A DNA stretch of 64,000 nt from positions 310,001-374,000 of the forward strand of contig OZ242189.1 of NCBI GenBank assembly GCA_965205725.1. Reading direction: 5' to 3'. The notes under the pieces are model-generated. The model saw only the letters and a program-made list of their open reading frames with translations, did no database searches and was not told the DNA's origin. Positions 21,634 to 29,866 of the stretch are shown here, piece after piece. Positions within the stretch are counted from its first letter, which is position 1. Each line of letters starts with the position of its first letter. The position numbers were made by a program, and so were the translations under genes. This DNA is from G965205725 sp965205725 (lineage in GTDB: Bacteria; Pseudomonadota; Gammaproteobacteria; Pseudomonadales; Halieaceae).

Positions 21634-21682
21634 GTTGGGTCTGCGGGTTCGCGATTGTTCGCAGGAGGCTGTGACCCAACCT
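21632..21682. terminator. Hairpin between convergent genes
   Basis: AGGTTGGGTC (21632-21641) pairs perfectly with GACCCAACCT (21673-21682), and inside it CTGCG (21641-21645) can pair with CGCAG (21660-21664). It sits directly after the synthetase stop codon and about 50 bp before the end of the convergent regulator gene, a place for a bidirectional terminator. There is no clear T-run, so termination is inferred. Confidence 0.4.
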
Positions 21683-21730
21683 GTAAATGCACTATTGATT
21701 CGGGTCCAGAGTTGTCAGGTATCAGACGAC

Positions 21731-22747
21731 CTACAGCCCCTTTCGATAGGTATACGGCGTCACACCAGTCCAGCCCTTGAATGCGCGTATAAATGCGCTG
21801 GATTCCGAGAACCCGGATCGATGGGCGATCTCTTCAATACTCAAGCCCCGTTTACCCAGGTAGTAGAGAGAAACATCGCGGCGCAACTGACTTTTGATCT
21901 CCGAGAAGGAGGTTCCCTCTTTGCTGAGCCGCCTCCGCAAGGTTTGCGGATGTATGTCCATCTCACTGGCGACAGTATCCAATTCGGCAATGTCAGTAAG
22001 GTCGCGTTTGAGAAACTCCTTGACTCGAGATGTCCAACTTGCATGATCGTATTGCTGAGTAAGAAGCGTCAGCACCGGATGACGCAGAAAGCGCGTCAAA
22101 CTTTCCTCAGTCTGAACCACCGGCCTGTCCAGCAGTGCGCGATTAAGCACCATTTCGGTGTGTTCGCTTCCAAAGTGCACTGGATTGGAGAGAAACATGG
22201 GACGGTACTCATCGACGTGGGGTGGCTGATCGTATTGAAAATTGAATGACTGCACTGGCAAATGCTCAGCCACCAGCCAGCTCAGAAAACGGTGACAGTT
22301 GAACAGTGACATCTCGCCGAGGTATTGATCCCCTCGAAGCTCCTGAAAGCCTACCCGGACCATGACCAGACCCTCCTTGATGATCATTTTGGGCGCATCT
22401 TCGCCGTGAAACAGGGAAAAAAAGCGGCAGTAACGCGCGAGCGCTTTTCCCAGCGTGTCTGAGCCGATAACCGCATGGCACATCATAGACCAGGTGCCCA
22501 GCGGGAAAGGGGAAGGCCCGTAAGCCAGGGCCTCGTCTCCCAGGGCTTTCATAACCGCGACTTGCAGGTCTGCGTAGCGCTCAACTGAAATACGCGCTTC
22601 ATTTTCTTGCAGTAGACGAGGAGAAATTCGGTTGTCGCGCAGTAGCTGAACCGGGTCGAGCCCGTTGGCGATGACGTTTTTCAGAATTGCTTTGACGAAG
22701 TAGACGGAAATAGATATCTGTCGCGTAGATTTTCGAGTGGTCGCCAT
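21731..22747 (-). CDS. AraC-family transcriptional regulator (arabinose-binding-like N-domain)
   Basis: A 338-residue regulator. The N-terminal about 200 residues resemble the Arabinose_bd-type ligand domain common in AraC regulators of lipid and steroid catabolism (DPVQLLRDNRISPRLL at about 32-47). The C-terminal about 100 residues hold the double helix-turn-helix: TVASEMDIHPQTLRRRLSKE for the first and IEEIAHRSGFSESSAFIRAF for the second, ending in the typical G(W)TGVTPYTYR. It is divergent from the acyl-CoA dehydrogenase gene, whose start is 110 bp away, and probably controls that promoter (inference). The ligand is unknown. Confidence 0.9.
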   Translation of the reverse strand: MATTRKSTRQISISVYFVKAILKNVIANGLDPVQLLRDNRISPRLLQENEARISVERYADLQVAVMKALGDEALAYGPSPFPLGTWSMMCHAVIGSDTLGKALARYCRFFSLFHGEDAPKMIIKEGLVMVRVGFQELRGDQYLGEMSLFNCHRFLSWLVAEHLPVQSFNFQYDQPPHVDEYRPMFLSNPVHFGSEHTEMVLNRALLDRPVVQTEESLTRFLRHPVLTLLTQQYDHASWTSRVKEFLKRDLTDIAELDTVASEMDIHPQTLRRRLSKEGTSFSEIKSQLRRDVSLYYLGKRGLSIEEIAHRSGFSESSAFIRAFKGWTGVTPYTYRKGL

Positions 22748-22796
22748 GGCTGTTAGTTTACGTCAATTTTTTTGTCGAAACACGTCATTGTTGGCA

Positions 22797-22811
22797 TGTG
22801 AGCCGCTCACA
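22797..22811. promoter_or_regulatory. Palindromic operator candidate between the regulator and acyl-CoA dehydrogenase genes
   Basis: TGTGAGCCGCTCACA is a perfect inverted repeat (7-bp arms, one central base) in the 109-bp divergent gap. It looks like a CRP half-site pair but the spacer between TGTGA and TCACA is 5 bp, not the 6 bp of the CRP consensus. It could bind the adjacent AraC-type protein or another regulator. Confidence 0.4.
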
Positions 22812-22856
22812 CATACTAGTGCGCGATTTTTAGCTGACAAAAAAGAGATACCCTGC

Positions 22857-24032
22857 ATGCTGTCAAGAGGCTTTACCGAAGAACAGCAGATGTTCAGAGA
22901 CGCCTACCGCAAGTTTTTAGCGGCAGAAATTGTGCCGCATATGGAAGAGTGGCGCGAGGCTGGCATGGTTGACCGCTCAGCCTTTGAAAAGGCCGGAGAG
23001 CAAGGTTTTCTCATGGTCTGGCCAGAAGAAAAATATGGTGGCATGGGGGATGATGATTTCCGTTTTGAGCAAATCATTATCGAAGAAAGCAACTACGCCA
23101 GGGTCGGTGACTGGTTTAACACCCTGCATAGCCGTTTGGTGGGGCCCTACCTGACCCGTTTTGGCAACGACGAGCAGCGCCAGCGCTTTTTGCCAAAATG
23201 TATTAGTGGAGAGTGTATTTTGGCGATAGCCATGACTGAGCCCGATGCCGGTTCCGATTTGGCGGGCATACGCACCACCGCCGTTGAGCAGGGTGATCAC
23301 TGGGTATTAAATGGCGCCAAAATCTACATCTCCAACGGTATCAATGCCGACCTGGTGATTGTTGCGGCCAAGACAGACCCGGAACATAACCCCCACGCGA
23401 TGGCTCTGTTTCTGGTGGAGCGGGGTATGAAAGGCTTTGAGCGCGGTCGCAATTTGAAGAAAATGGGACTCAAGGCCCAGGACACGGCGGAACTGTTTTT
23501 CAATGATGTTGAAGTTCCCAGGGAAAATGTACTCGGCGAGCCTGGCAAAGGCTTTTACTACCTGATGGAAGGTTTGGCAGAAGAGCGCCTGATTGGTGCG
23601 TCCAGCTATATCTCGTGTGCCCAGTTGTCCTATGACCTGACCGCGGAATTTGTAAAACAGCGCACTGTCTTTGGCAAGCCGCTGTCAGCACAGCAGAATA
23701 CTCAGTTCAAGCTGGCGGAATTGCGCACCGAACTGGACATTGCACAAAACTATATTGATCAGTGTGTCGCGGCATTCAATGCTGGCGCGCTGACCGCTGT
23801 CGATGCGGCCAAGGCGAAGCTGCACTGCTCTGAATTGCAGGTTAGGGCCGCCGAACTGGGTGTTCAGTTGCACGGTGGGGCGGGCTATATGGACGAGTAC
23901 CCAATCTCTCGCCAGTACACCGATGCCAAAATATCAACGATTTACGCAGGAACCTCAGAAGTAATGAAGATTATCATCAGCCGCGACTGCCTGGGTGATG
24001 ACTATACGCCGTTTAATACGCGCAATTTCTAG
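22857..24032 (+). CDS. Acyl-CoA dehydrogenase
   Basis: FAD-dependent alpha,beta-dehydrogenation of an acyl-CoA. I chose the ATG at 22857 (391 residues, MLSRGFTEEQQMFRD) because it matches the usual N-terminus; an upstream in-frame ATG at 22737 would overlap the divergent regulator and add 40 residues of non-homologous sequence. Visible motifs are AIAMTEPDAGSDLAGI (substrate/flavin loop), QLHGGAGYMDEYPI and IYAGTSEVMKIIISRDCLG. The usual medium-chain catalytic Glu of IYEGT is Ala here, while a Glu pair lies in GLAEERLIGA (about residues 242-243). This is the arrangement of isovaleryl-CoA and long-chain acyl-CoA dehydrogenases, so the enzyme should still be active, perhaps on branched substrates (inference). 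Confidence 0.93.
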   Translation: MLSRGFTEEQQMFRDAYRKFLAAEIVPHMEEWREAGMVDRSAFEKAGEQGFLMVWPEEKYGGMGDDDFRFEQIIIEESNYARVGDWFNTLHSRLVGPYLTRFGNDEQRQRFLPKCISGECILAIAMTEPDAGSDLAGIRTTAVEQGDHWVLNGAKIYISNGINADLVIVAAKTDPEHNPHAMALFLVERGMKGFERGRNLKKMGLKAQDTAELFFNDVEVPRENVLGEPGKGFYYLMEGLAEERLIGASSYISCAQLSYDLTAEFVKQRTVFGKPLSAQQNTQFKLAELRTELDIAQNYIDQCVAAFNAGALTAVDAAKAKLHCSELQVRAAELGVQLHGGAGYMDEYPISRQYTDAKISTIYAGTSEVMKIIISRDCLGDDYTPFNTRNF

Positions 24033-24034
24033 CA

Positions 24035-24196
24035 GAGGCCTTTGCACGGAAGATGATTTCACTTTCAGGCAAGGCAAAAACGCACGAAATGAGGGAGTTT
24101 ATGCTTATAAATGACCGATTGAGTACGATTTTACCAACAGTAGGCGCTTTTAGGCGACACAGCATGCAGGTGAAATGGCTTTCGTGCAAAGGTCTC
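24035..24196 (+). mobile_element. MITE-like inverted-repeat element, copy 1 (162 bp)
   Basis: Ends are GAGGCCTTTGCACG and, at the right, CGTGCAAAGGTCTC. It is flanked by the direct repeat TAGCA (24030-24034 and 24197-24201), a 5-bp target duplication whose left copy includes the TAG stop of the acyl-CoA dehydrogenase. It has an internal segment with GGCGCTTTTAGGCG that copies 2 and 3 lack. No transposase gene is inside. Confidence 0.85.
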
Positions 24197-24244
24197 TAGC
24201 AGTATTTAAAACTACTTTTATACATTAGGCACAGGAGCCAAGTT

Positions 24245-25039
24245 ATGGATTTAAAGGATAAAGTTGCCGTAGTAACAGGGGGCGCATCAGGTCTGGGCCG
24301 CGCCACCGTGAAACGCTTTGCAGCCAGCGGTACCCAGTGCGCCATTTTTGATATGAACGAAGAGAAAGGCCATGCTCTGGTAGCAGACCTGGGCCAGGAC
24401 AATGCGATTTTCTGCAATGTGAATGTGGCCGATGAAGACTCCGTAAAGGCAGGCATTGCTGCAACGGTAGAGGCCTTTGGCACCATCCATATCAACTGTA
24501 ACTACGCAGGTATCGGTAACGCCAGGCGCACGATGGGCCGCGATGGCCCGTTCCCGCTGGACGATTTCAAACTGGTTTTAGATGTTAATTTGATCGGCAC
24601 CTTCAATGTTTTGCGTTTATGCGCGCAACAGATGGCGGGTAACGACGTCGTTACCGACGATGGCGGCCGTGGTGTCATTATTAATACGGCATCCGTGGCG
24701 GCCTTCGAAGGTCAGATTGGCCAGGCGGCCTACTCTGCTTCAAAAGGTGGTGTAGTCGGCATGACGCTGCCGATTGCCCGCGACCTGTCGGTGCTGGGTA
24801 TTCGCGTGAATACGATTGTTCCGGGGTTAGTTGCGACGCCTCTGATGATGGGTGGCGCAGAGGAAATGACCCCCGAGATTGCAGAATTTCTAAAGCCGCT
24901 GGGCAGCCAGGTGCTGTACCCGAAGCGTCTTGGGGTTGCTGATGAAATTGCCCACATTGCGCAAATGCTGGTTGAGAACGACTATATGAATGGTGAGTGT
25001 GTAAGAATAGATGGCGGCATTCGGATGCAACCTAAATAG
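24245..25039 (+). CDS. Short-chain dehydrogenase/reductase (3-hydroxyacyl-CoA dehydrogenase type II-like)
   Basis: A 264-residue classical SDR. It has the NAD-binding TGGASGLG at residues 11-18, the catalytic Ser in IINTASVAAFEG, and Y163-x3-K167 in AAYSASKGG. The usual NNAG stabilising motif reads NYAG. D38-like acidic residue after beta-2 (FDMNEEKG) indicates NAD(H) preference. The overall pattern (EGQIGQAAYSASK, VRVNTIVPG) resembles HSD17B10-type 3-hydroxyacyl-CoA dehydrogenases, which fits the beta-oxidation neighbours. It starts at ATG 24245 after AGGAGCC and is separated from the dehydrogenase by MITE copy 1. Confidence 0.9.
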   Translation: MDLKDKVAVVTGGASGLGRATVKRFAASGTQCAIFDMNEEKGHALVADLGQDNAIFCNVNVADEDSVKAGIAATVEAFGTIHINCNYAGIGNARRTMGRDGPFPLDDFKLVLDVNLIGTFNVLRLCAQQMAGNDVVTDDGGRGVIINTASVAAFEGQIGQAAYSASKGGVVGMTLPIARDLSVLGIRVNTIVPGLVATPLMMGGAEEMTPEIAEFLKPLGSQVLYPKRLGVADEIAHIAQMLVENDYMNGECVRIDGGIRMQPK

Positions 25040-25196
25040 CCGGACTGTTTTTTTCGCTGGCTAGCCAGGTCGTGCGCCACTTTTTGATACTCAGGTACCA
25101 GCCTGTACACGCCGCTCAGCAAGTGGCGCGCGGCTTGATCTCGAACAAAAATTCTCGCTTCAGCAAGCCCCCGGAATGGGAACAGGAGACAATTTC

Positions 25197-26330
25197 ATGG
25201 GCCCGCTAAACGGTTATACAATTATTGAGCTGGCCGGAATTGGGCCTGCACCCATGGCGGGGATGATACTCGCCGACATGGGGGCCGAGGTTATTCGCAT
25301 TGAGCGTGCGGGTGCCTTTGAACCCGGCAAGTCCAGGGATGTGAGCTTGCGTGGCAAGAAATCGGTAGTGCTCAACCTGAAAGACCCCGCAGGTGTTGAA
25401 ACACTGCTGCGCATGGTGGAAAACGCCGATTGTCTGATTGACCCCTATCGCCCTGGTGTCTGCGAAAAACTGGGTATTGGCACCGAGGTTTGCCTGGAGC
25501 GCAATCCCAGGTTGATTTTTGGTCGCATGACCGGCTGGGGGCAGGAGGGGCCGCTAGCGAACGCAGCCGGTCACGATATTAATTACATCTCCATTACGGG
25601 TGCTTTGTATGCCACTGGCCGCAGAGGTGAGAAGCCAGTGCCGCCACTGAACCTGGTTGGCGATATGGGCGGCGGTGGTATGTTATTGGTTAACGGTATT
25701 CTCGCGGCTTTGCTGGAGGCCAGTAATTCCGGCAAAGGTCAGGTGATTGATGCAGCCATGGTCGATGGCGCCGCCCAGTTAATGTGGATGTTTCACGGCT
25801 TTCAGGCAGCGGGTGGTTGGGATGCGACCCAGCGTGGATCCAATATGCTTGATGGCGGGGCCCACTTTTACGATACCTATGAATGTGCCGATGGTGAATA
25901 TATCTCCATCGGCTCTATTGAACCGCAGTTTTATGCCTTGTTGATGCACCATGCGGCGCTGGACCCTGCCACATTTGGTGGGCAGCATGACCGCGAACGC
26001 TGGCCAGAAATGACAGCCGCGCTGGCCGAGGTTATTATGACTAAAACCCAGGCCGAGTGGTGTGACATCATGGAAGGCACTGATGCGTGTTTTGCGCCAG
26101 TGCTGAATTTTATGGACGCACCCAGGCATCCGGCTAATGTTGCGCGTGAGGTGTATATAGAAGTCGATGGCGTAACCCAGCCTGCGCCGAGCCCTCGTTT
26201 TAGTCGCACGCCCGCAAACGTGCGCCACGGTGCCCACGGCATTGGTGAAGATACCGATGCAACCCTGGCAGATATGGGTTTCGAAGAGCAAGAAATAGCC
26301 AGCCTGCGCGAATCAGGAGCGGTTGGTTAA
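25197..26330 (+). CDS. Alpha-methylacyl-CoA racemase (CaiB/BaiF family)
   Basis: Interconverts (R)- and (S)-2-methylacyl-CoA so that methyl-branched chains can enter beta-oxidation. The start at ATG 25197 follows a strong AGGAGA site and gives 377 residues; an upstream in-frame start at 25176 adds only seven. The N-terminus MGPLNGYTIIELAGIGPAPM is typical for the family. The catalytic pair is visible as H126 in AAGHDINY and D156 in LNLVGDMGGG, the same numbers as in the Mycobacterium tuberculosis enzyme MCR. This favours racemase over a true CoA-transferase. The 157-bp gap before it contains a long imperfect inverted repeat (GTGCGCCACTT / AAGTGGCGCGC). Confidence 0.92.
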   Translation: MGPLNGYTIIELAGIGPAPMAGMILADMGAEVIRIERAGAFEPGKSRDVSLRGKKSVVLNLKDPAGVETLLRMVENADCLIDPYRPGVCEKLGIGTEVCLERNPRLIFGRMTGWGQEGPLANAAGHDINYISITGALYATGRRGEKPVPPLNLVGDMGGGGMLLVNGILAALLEASNSGKGQVIDAAMVDGAAQLMWMFHGFQAAGGWDATQRGSNMLDGGAHFYDTYECADGEYISIGSIEPQFYALLMHHAALDPATFGGQHDRERWPEMTAALAEVIMTKTQAEWCDIMEGTDACFAPVLNFMDAPRHPANVAREVYIEVDGVTQPAPSPRFSRTPANVRHGAHGIGEDTDATLADMGFEEQEIASLRESGAVG

Positions 26331-26348
26331 AACATAAAGGAAAATTTG

Positions 26349-27131
26349 ATGAGTGACTATGAAACCGTAAATGTTGAGCGTGACGGCGCAATTGCAATCG
26401 TCAGTCTCAATCGACCCGATAGCCTCAATGCCATCAGTGCAGGTATGCGCCGCGAGCTTCTGGCGGTAGCTCACGAGGTGAATTCCGACGCCTCTGTCTG
26501 TGTGGTTATCTTGACCGGCGCAGGGCGGGCGTTCTGCGCCGGAGCAGATTTGGCAGAAAATCCGGCTAAAAATGCCCATGTGACGGATATGCTGAACAAT
26601 GAGTACAAGCCCGTGTTAATGGCGATTACCAATGCCCGCAAGCCCTGGATCAGCGCGGTCAATGGCGCAGCAGCCGGAGTAGGTTCAGCGTTTGCCATGA
26701 ACTGTGATCTCACGGTGATGGCAGAGGATGCATACCTGTATCAGGCCTTTGCTGCGATCAGCCTGATTCCAGATGGTGGCGCGACTTGGCATCTTGCGCG
26801 AACCGTTGGTCGCAAGCGTGCGTATGAGTTGATGGTCTTAGGCGAAAAATTACGTGCCAGCAAGTGTCTGGAATACGGTTTGTGTAATCGTGTGGTACCC
26901 GCAGACAAATTGATGGAGGAAGCCAAAGCACTCGCGGCACAACTCGCTGGAAAAGCGCCTCTATCTTTACGTTACGCAAAGGAGTCGCTAAATTACGCCA
27001 TGGAGGGAAACATGGCAGAAGTGATCAGCAACGAAGCGCGCTTGCAGTACTACTGCATGAGCAGCGAAGACGCAGACGAAGGTGCAACAGCATTCCTGGA
27101 AAAGCGCCCCGCGGTATTCAAAGGCAAGTAA
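26349..27131 (+). CDS. Enoyl-CoA hydratase/isomerase family protein (PaaG-like)
   Basis: A 260-residue crotonase-fold protein that begins at ATG 26349, 18 bp after the racemase stop, with AAAGGAAAA upstream; probably the same operon. The oxyanion-hole stretch GRAFCAGADL and the motif NGAAAGVGSAFAMNCDLTV are clear. The active-site loop reads ISLIPDGGATWHLAR, with an Asp where hydratases of the PaaG/isomerase type carry one (PDSGG in PaaG). It may therefore be an enoyl-CoA isomerase rather than a classical hydratase (inference). Followed directly by MITE copy 2. Confidence 0.9.
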   Translation: MSDYETVNVERDGAIAIVSLNRPDSLNAISAGMRRELLAVAHEVNSDASVCVVILTGAGRAFCAGADLAENPAKNAHVTDMLNNEYKPVLMAITNARKPWISAVNGAAAGVGSAFAMNCDLTVMAEDAYLYQAFAAISLIPDGGATWHLARTVGRKRAYELMVLGEKLRASKCLEYGLCNRVVPADKLMEEAKALAAQLAGKAPLSLRYAKESLNYAMEGNMAEVISNEARLQYYCMSSEDADEGATAFLEKRPAVFKGK

Positions 27132-27137
27132 CAAGGG

Positions 27138-27276
27138 GAGACCTTTGCACGGAAGATGATTTCACTTTCAGGCAAGGCAAAAACGCACGGAATGAGGGAG
27201 TTTATGCTTATAAATGACCGATTGAGTACGATTTTAACGCAGCATGCAGGTGAAATGGCTTTCGTGCAAAGGTCTC
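27138..27276 (+). mobile_element. MITE-like inverted-repeat element, copy 2 (139 bp)
   Basis: Starts GAGACCTTTGCACGGAAG and ends CTTTCGTGCAAAGGTCTC, giving a 14-bp perfect terminal inverted repeat that continues imperfectly to about 27 bp. It is flanked by AAGGG (27133-27137 and 27277-27281). It lies between the two hydratase genes, 6 bp after a stop codon. Shorter than copies 1 and 4 because a small internal palindromic segment is missing. Confidence 0.87.
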
Positions 27277-27298
27277 AAGGGCAAGTAAAAAGGTAATT

Positions 27299-28078
27299 AT
27301 GTCAGACAATATATTGCTGGTTGAGAAAGAGGCTGCGGTTGCTACCCTGACATTGAACCGTCCCGCTTCAATGAATGCACTGTCGCCCCAGTTGCTGAGT
27401 GAGCTGTGCAGTGCTTTCCAATCCCTCAAGGCCGACAAAGCAATTCTAGCTGCGATATTGACTGGCAATGGTCGCGCTTTTTGCGCCGGTCTGGATTTAA
27501 AAGCGATGTCAGAACACCCCGGCGGTCTGGATGCCTTCAAGATTCATGGTGACAACGATGTGGCTCGCGCCATGGCTGATTTTGATCGTCCAATTATTGT
27601 TGGCGTGAACGGCGTGGCCGCTACCGGTGGTTTCGAACTGGCACTGATGGGTGACATTCTGATCGCCGGTCACAGTGCGCGCTTCGCAGATACCCACTGC
27701 CGTATTGGTTTGGCTCCCGGCTGGGGCTTGTCGCAAAAACTGTCTCGTCTTATAGGGCCCAGCCGCGCCAAAGAAGCGCATTTTACCGGCAACTTCATTT
27801 CAGCCGAGCAGGCCTCTGACTGGGGTATGGTCAGCAGAGTGGTTGCAGATGCAACCCTGCTGGAGGAATGTACAAAGGTGGCTCAAGATATTGCCAGTTG
27901 CGTGCCCACCACAGTGAAGATATACAAAAAGCTGGTGGACGATGGTTTGGGGTCCACCTTGGCAGCGGGCATGGCAATGGAAAAGCTGGTAATGGCCTGC
28001 GCGAACAAGAATGTCAGTGGTGATGAAATTGGTCAGCGCCGCAAAAATGTTCAGCAGAGAGGGAAGTCACAAGTATGA
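27299..28078 (+). CDS. Enoyl-CoA hydratase
   Basis: A second crotonase-family protein, 259 residues, with GRAFCAGLDLKAMSEH for the oxyanion hole, NGVAATGGFELALMGDILIAG, and RIGLAPGWGLSQKLSRLIG, the pattern common in actinobacterial and marine EchA-type hydratases. It hydrates a trans-2-enoyl-CoA to the 3-hydroxyacyl-CoA. Start ATG 27299 follows AAAAGGTAAT just outside MITE copy 2. Its stop overlaps the next start by 4 bp (ATGA), so the two are translationally coupled. Confidence 0.9.
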   Translation: MSDNILLVEKEAAVATLTLNRPASMNALSPQLLSELCSAFQSLKADKAILAAILTGNGRAFCAGLDLKAMSEHPGGLDAFKIHGDNDVARAMADFDRPIIVGVNGVAATGGFELALMGDILIAGHSARFADTHCRIGLAPGWGLSQKLSRLIGPSRAKEAHFTGNFISAEQASDWGMVSRVVADATLLEECTKVAQDIASCVPTTVKIYKKLVDDGLGSTLAAGMAMEKLVMACANKNVSGDEIGQRRKNVQQRGKSQV

Positions 28079-29073
28079 GTTTACCGAAACGAATTGCACT
28101 TTCACTGCCGGCTCCTACCGGTTCAGTTGCCGATACCATTGCTTTGGCACAACAGGCAGAGGCGATGGGCTACGGTGATTTATGGCTCGCCGATGCGGGT
28201 GGTCTGGACGCACTGACGCTGGTGCCCATGTTGCTGGAAAAAACCGAGAAAGTGCGTGTGGGTATTGCGGTTGTTCCCGCCTACACGCGCACACCCGGAG
28301 TGCTGGCTTCGACCCTGTCGGTGATCGGTCAGGCTTATCCGGGTCGGTTTGTGCCGGGGCTGGGAACCTCCAGCCACACGATTATTGAAAACTGGCACGG
28401 ATTGAAGCTGGAAAAACCGCTGACGCGGATGAAGGAAACCGTTGCCATCATGCGTTCAATGCTCGCCGGTGAGAAAACCGATTTTGAAGGGGATACCTTG
28501 CGCTCCAAAGGGTATCGTCAGATGCCGATTGAAAACATGCCGATCTATTTGGCCGCCTTGCGCCCCAGGATGATTGAGGCGGCGGCAGAGATTGCAGACG
28601 GTGTTATTCTCAATCTGTTTCCGCGCAGTGCACTGCCTAAAATTATGGAGCACATTGCCATTGGTGCAGAACGCGCTGGCAAGAAGCTGGACACTGTCGA
28701 AGTGGTTTGCCGTCATATGATGGTGGTTACCGACGACAAAGAAACCGGGCGCAATGCGTTTCGCGCTAATTTTGCGAGTTACTACTCCACCCCGGTGTAC
28801 AACAAGTTTTTAGCCTGGGCTGGTTATGAAGATGCCGCCAGGGAAATACGCGAAGGCTGGGCGGCAAAAGATCGTGAACGCACAGCCGCCGCCCTGCCCG
28901 ACGAGCTGGTTGATGAAATCGGCATGATTGGCCCGGCGGACGAATGCCAGGCGCTGATGCGCGGTTACGCCGATGGTGGTATCCACACGAATATAGTGTC
29001 CTGCATTGCTCCAGGGCCGGAGAACTTCAAAGCGACCATGGACAGCTTCTCCGCCGAAAACTTCAGCTTTTAG
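28075..29073 (+). CDS. Luciferase-like (LLM class) F420/flavin-dependent oxidoreductase
   Basis: A 332-residue TIM-barrel protein of the bacterial luciferase superfamily. Visible signatures are LPAPTGSVADTIALAQQAEAMG at the N-terminus, VRVGIAVVPAYTRTP, YPGRFVPGLGTSSH (the cofactor-phosphate loop seen in F420-type members) and IGPADECQALMRGYADGG near the C-terminus. Members of this subgroup often sit in steroid and fatty-acid islands of mycobacteria and marine gammaproteobacteria. Whether the cofactor is F420 or FMN cannot be decided here. It is coupled to the hydratase upstream by a 4-bp overlap. Confidence 0.85.
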   Translation: MSLPKRIALSLPAPTGSVADTIALAQQAEAMGYGDLWLADAGGLDALTLVPMLLEKTEKVRVGIAVVPAYTRTPGVLASTLSVIGQAYPGRFVPGLGTSSHTIIENWHGLKLEKPLTRMKETVAIMRSMLAGEKTDFEGDTLRSKGYRQMPIENMPIYLAALRPRMIEAAAEIADGVILNLFPRSALPKIMEHIAIGAERAGKKLDTVEVVCRHMMVVTDDKETGRNAFRANFASYYSTPVYNKFLAWAGYEDAAREIREGWAAKDRERTAAALPDELVDEIGMIGPADECQALMRGYADGGIHTNIVSCIAPGPENFKATMDSFSAENFSF

Positions 29074-29082
29074 GCATGCCAA

Positions 29083-29727
29083 TTGAGACCTCGTGATGCC
29101 TCTACCCTGATCATTGTCAGAAATAACCGCGAGGTATTGCTTGGGGTGCGCAGCGCCAGGCATGTATTTATGCCGCATATGTATGTGTTTCCCGGTGGCC
29201 GTGTTGACCCAGGCGATGCCCGGGTGGCGTCACCTGCGGCCCTGCGTAATACAGTTGAACGCAAACTGACCCGCTCAGTAACACCGGCCCGCGCTCGCGC
29301 CATAGCCATGGCCGCAGTGCGCGAAACCTTTGAAGAAACCGGCCTGATTCTCGGTCGGCCCACCAGGGCAGCACCGCAATCTCAGTCCAGTCACTGGCAG
29401 CCTTTTTACGCCACAGGCCATGTGCCCGCACTCGATAAGCTGGATTACGTAGCCAGGGCAATTACGCCACCTAATCGGGTACGCCGCTACGATGCGCGCT
29501 TTTTTATGGTGGATGCCAAGTGGCTCAGTGGTCACCTGAAGGGCAACGGTGAACTGGAAGATTTACGCTGGGAGACATTAGAATCCGCTGTGAAACTGGA
29601 GTTATCGCCGATTACAAAAATGATATTGCAGTTATTGGAAAAGCGTTTGCGCGGGGATGAAAATGCCAGTCAACAGGTGCCCTTTTATCGCGCCCGGGCA
29701 GGCAGAGAGGAAGTGGCGTATGAGTGA
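29083..29727 (+). CDS. NUDIX hydrolase
   Basis: A 214-residue NUDIX protein starting at TTG 29083, the only start-like codon near the usual N-terminus (RPRDASTLIIVRNNREVLLG). The box is recognisable as FPGGRVDPGD followed, after an insert of about 35 residues, by AAVRETFEETGLILG with the metal-binding REXXEEXG core. The long insert is typical of the NUDT7/NUDT19-like CoA or acyl-CoA diphosphatase group, which would fit a CoA-metabolism island (family knowledge plus inference). Its end overlaps the start of a hydratase remnant by 8 bp. Confidence 0.85.
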   Translation: MRPRDASTLIIVRNNREVLLGVRSARHVFMPHMYVFPGGRVDPGDARVASPAALRNTVERKLTRSVTPARARAIAMAAVRETFEETGLILGRPTRAAPQSQSSHWQPFYATGHVPALDKLDYVARAITPPNRVRRYDARFFMVDAKWLSGHLKGNGELEDLRWETLESAVKLELSPITKMILQLLEKRLRGDENASQQVPFYRARAGREEVAYE

Positions 29728-29866
29728 GTACCAAACCATTATTGTCGAGCGCGAGGGCGCCGTTGACTGGCTAACCCTCAATCGCCCCAACCCGCTCAAT
29801 AGCTTGACTGAATACGGCGAGGGTACGCCAATACAGAGCCTAATCCAAACAGGAGATTCAAAATGA
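29720..29866 (+). pseudogene. Truncated enoyl-CoA hydratase N-terminus
   Basis: The 48-residue frame starts MSEYQTIIVEREGAVDWLTL and continues NRPNPLNSLT, an unmistakable crotonase-family N-terminus, then loses homology (EYGEGTPIQ...) and stops at 29864-29866. More than 200 residues of the fold are missing, so it cannot be an active enzyme. The stop overlaps the ATG of the following gene. The most likely history is an internal deletion that joined the hydratase start to the leader of the next gene, leaving the operon and its coupling intact. Confidence 0.8.

Noticed and set aside
22737..22856. Longer N-terminus for the acyl-CoA dehydrogenase (start 22737)
   Set aside because: It overlaps the divergent regulator start and its 40 extra residues do not look like the family; ATG 22857 matches the normal N-terminus.
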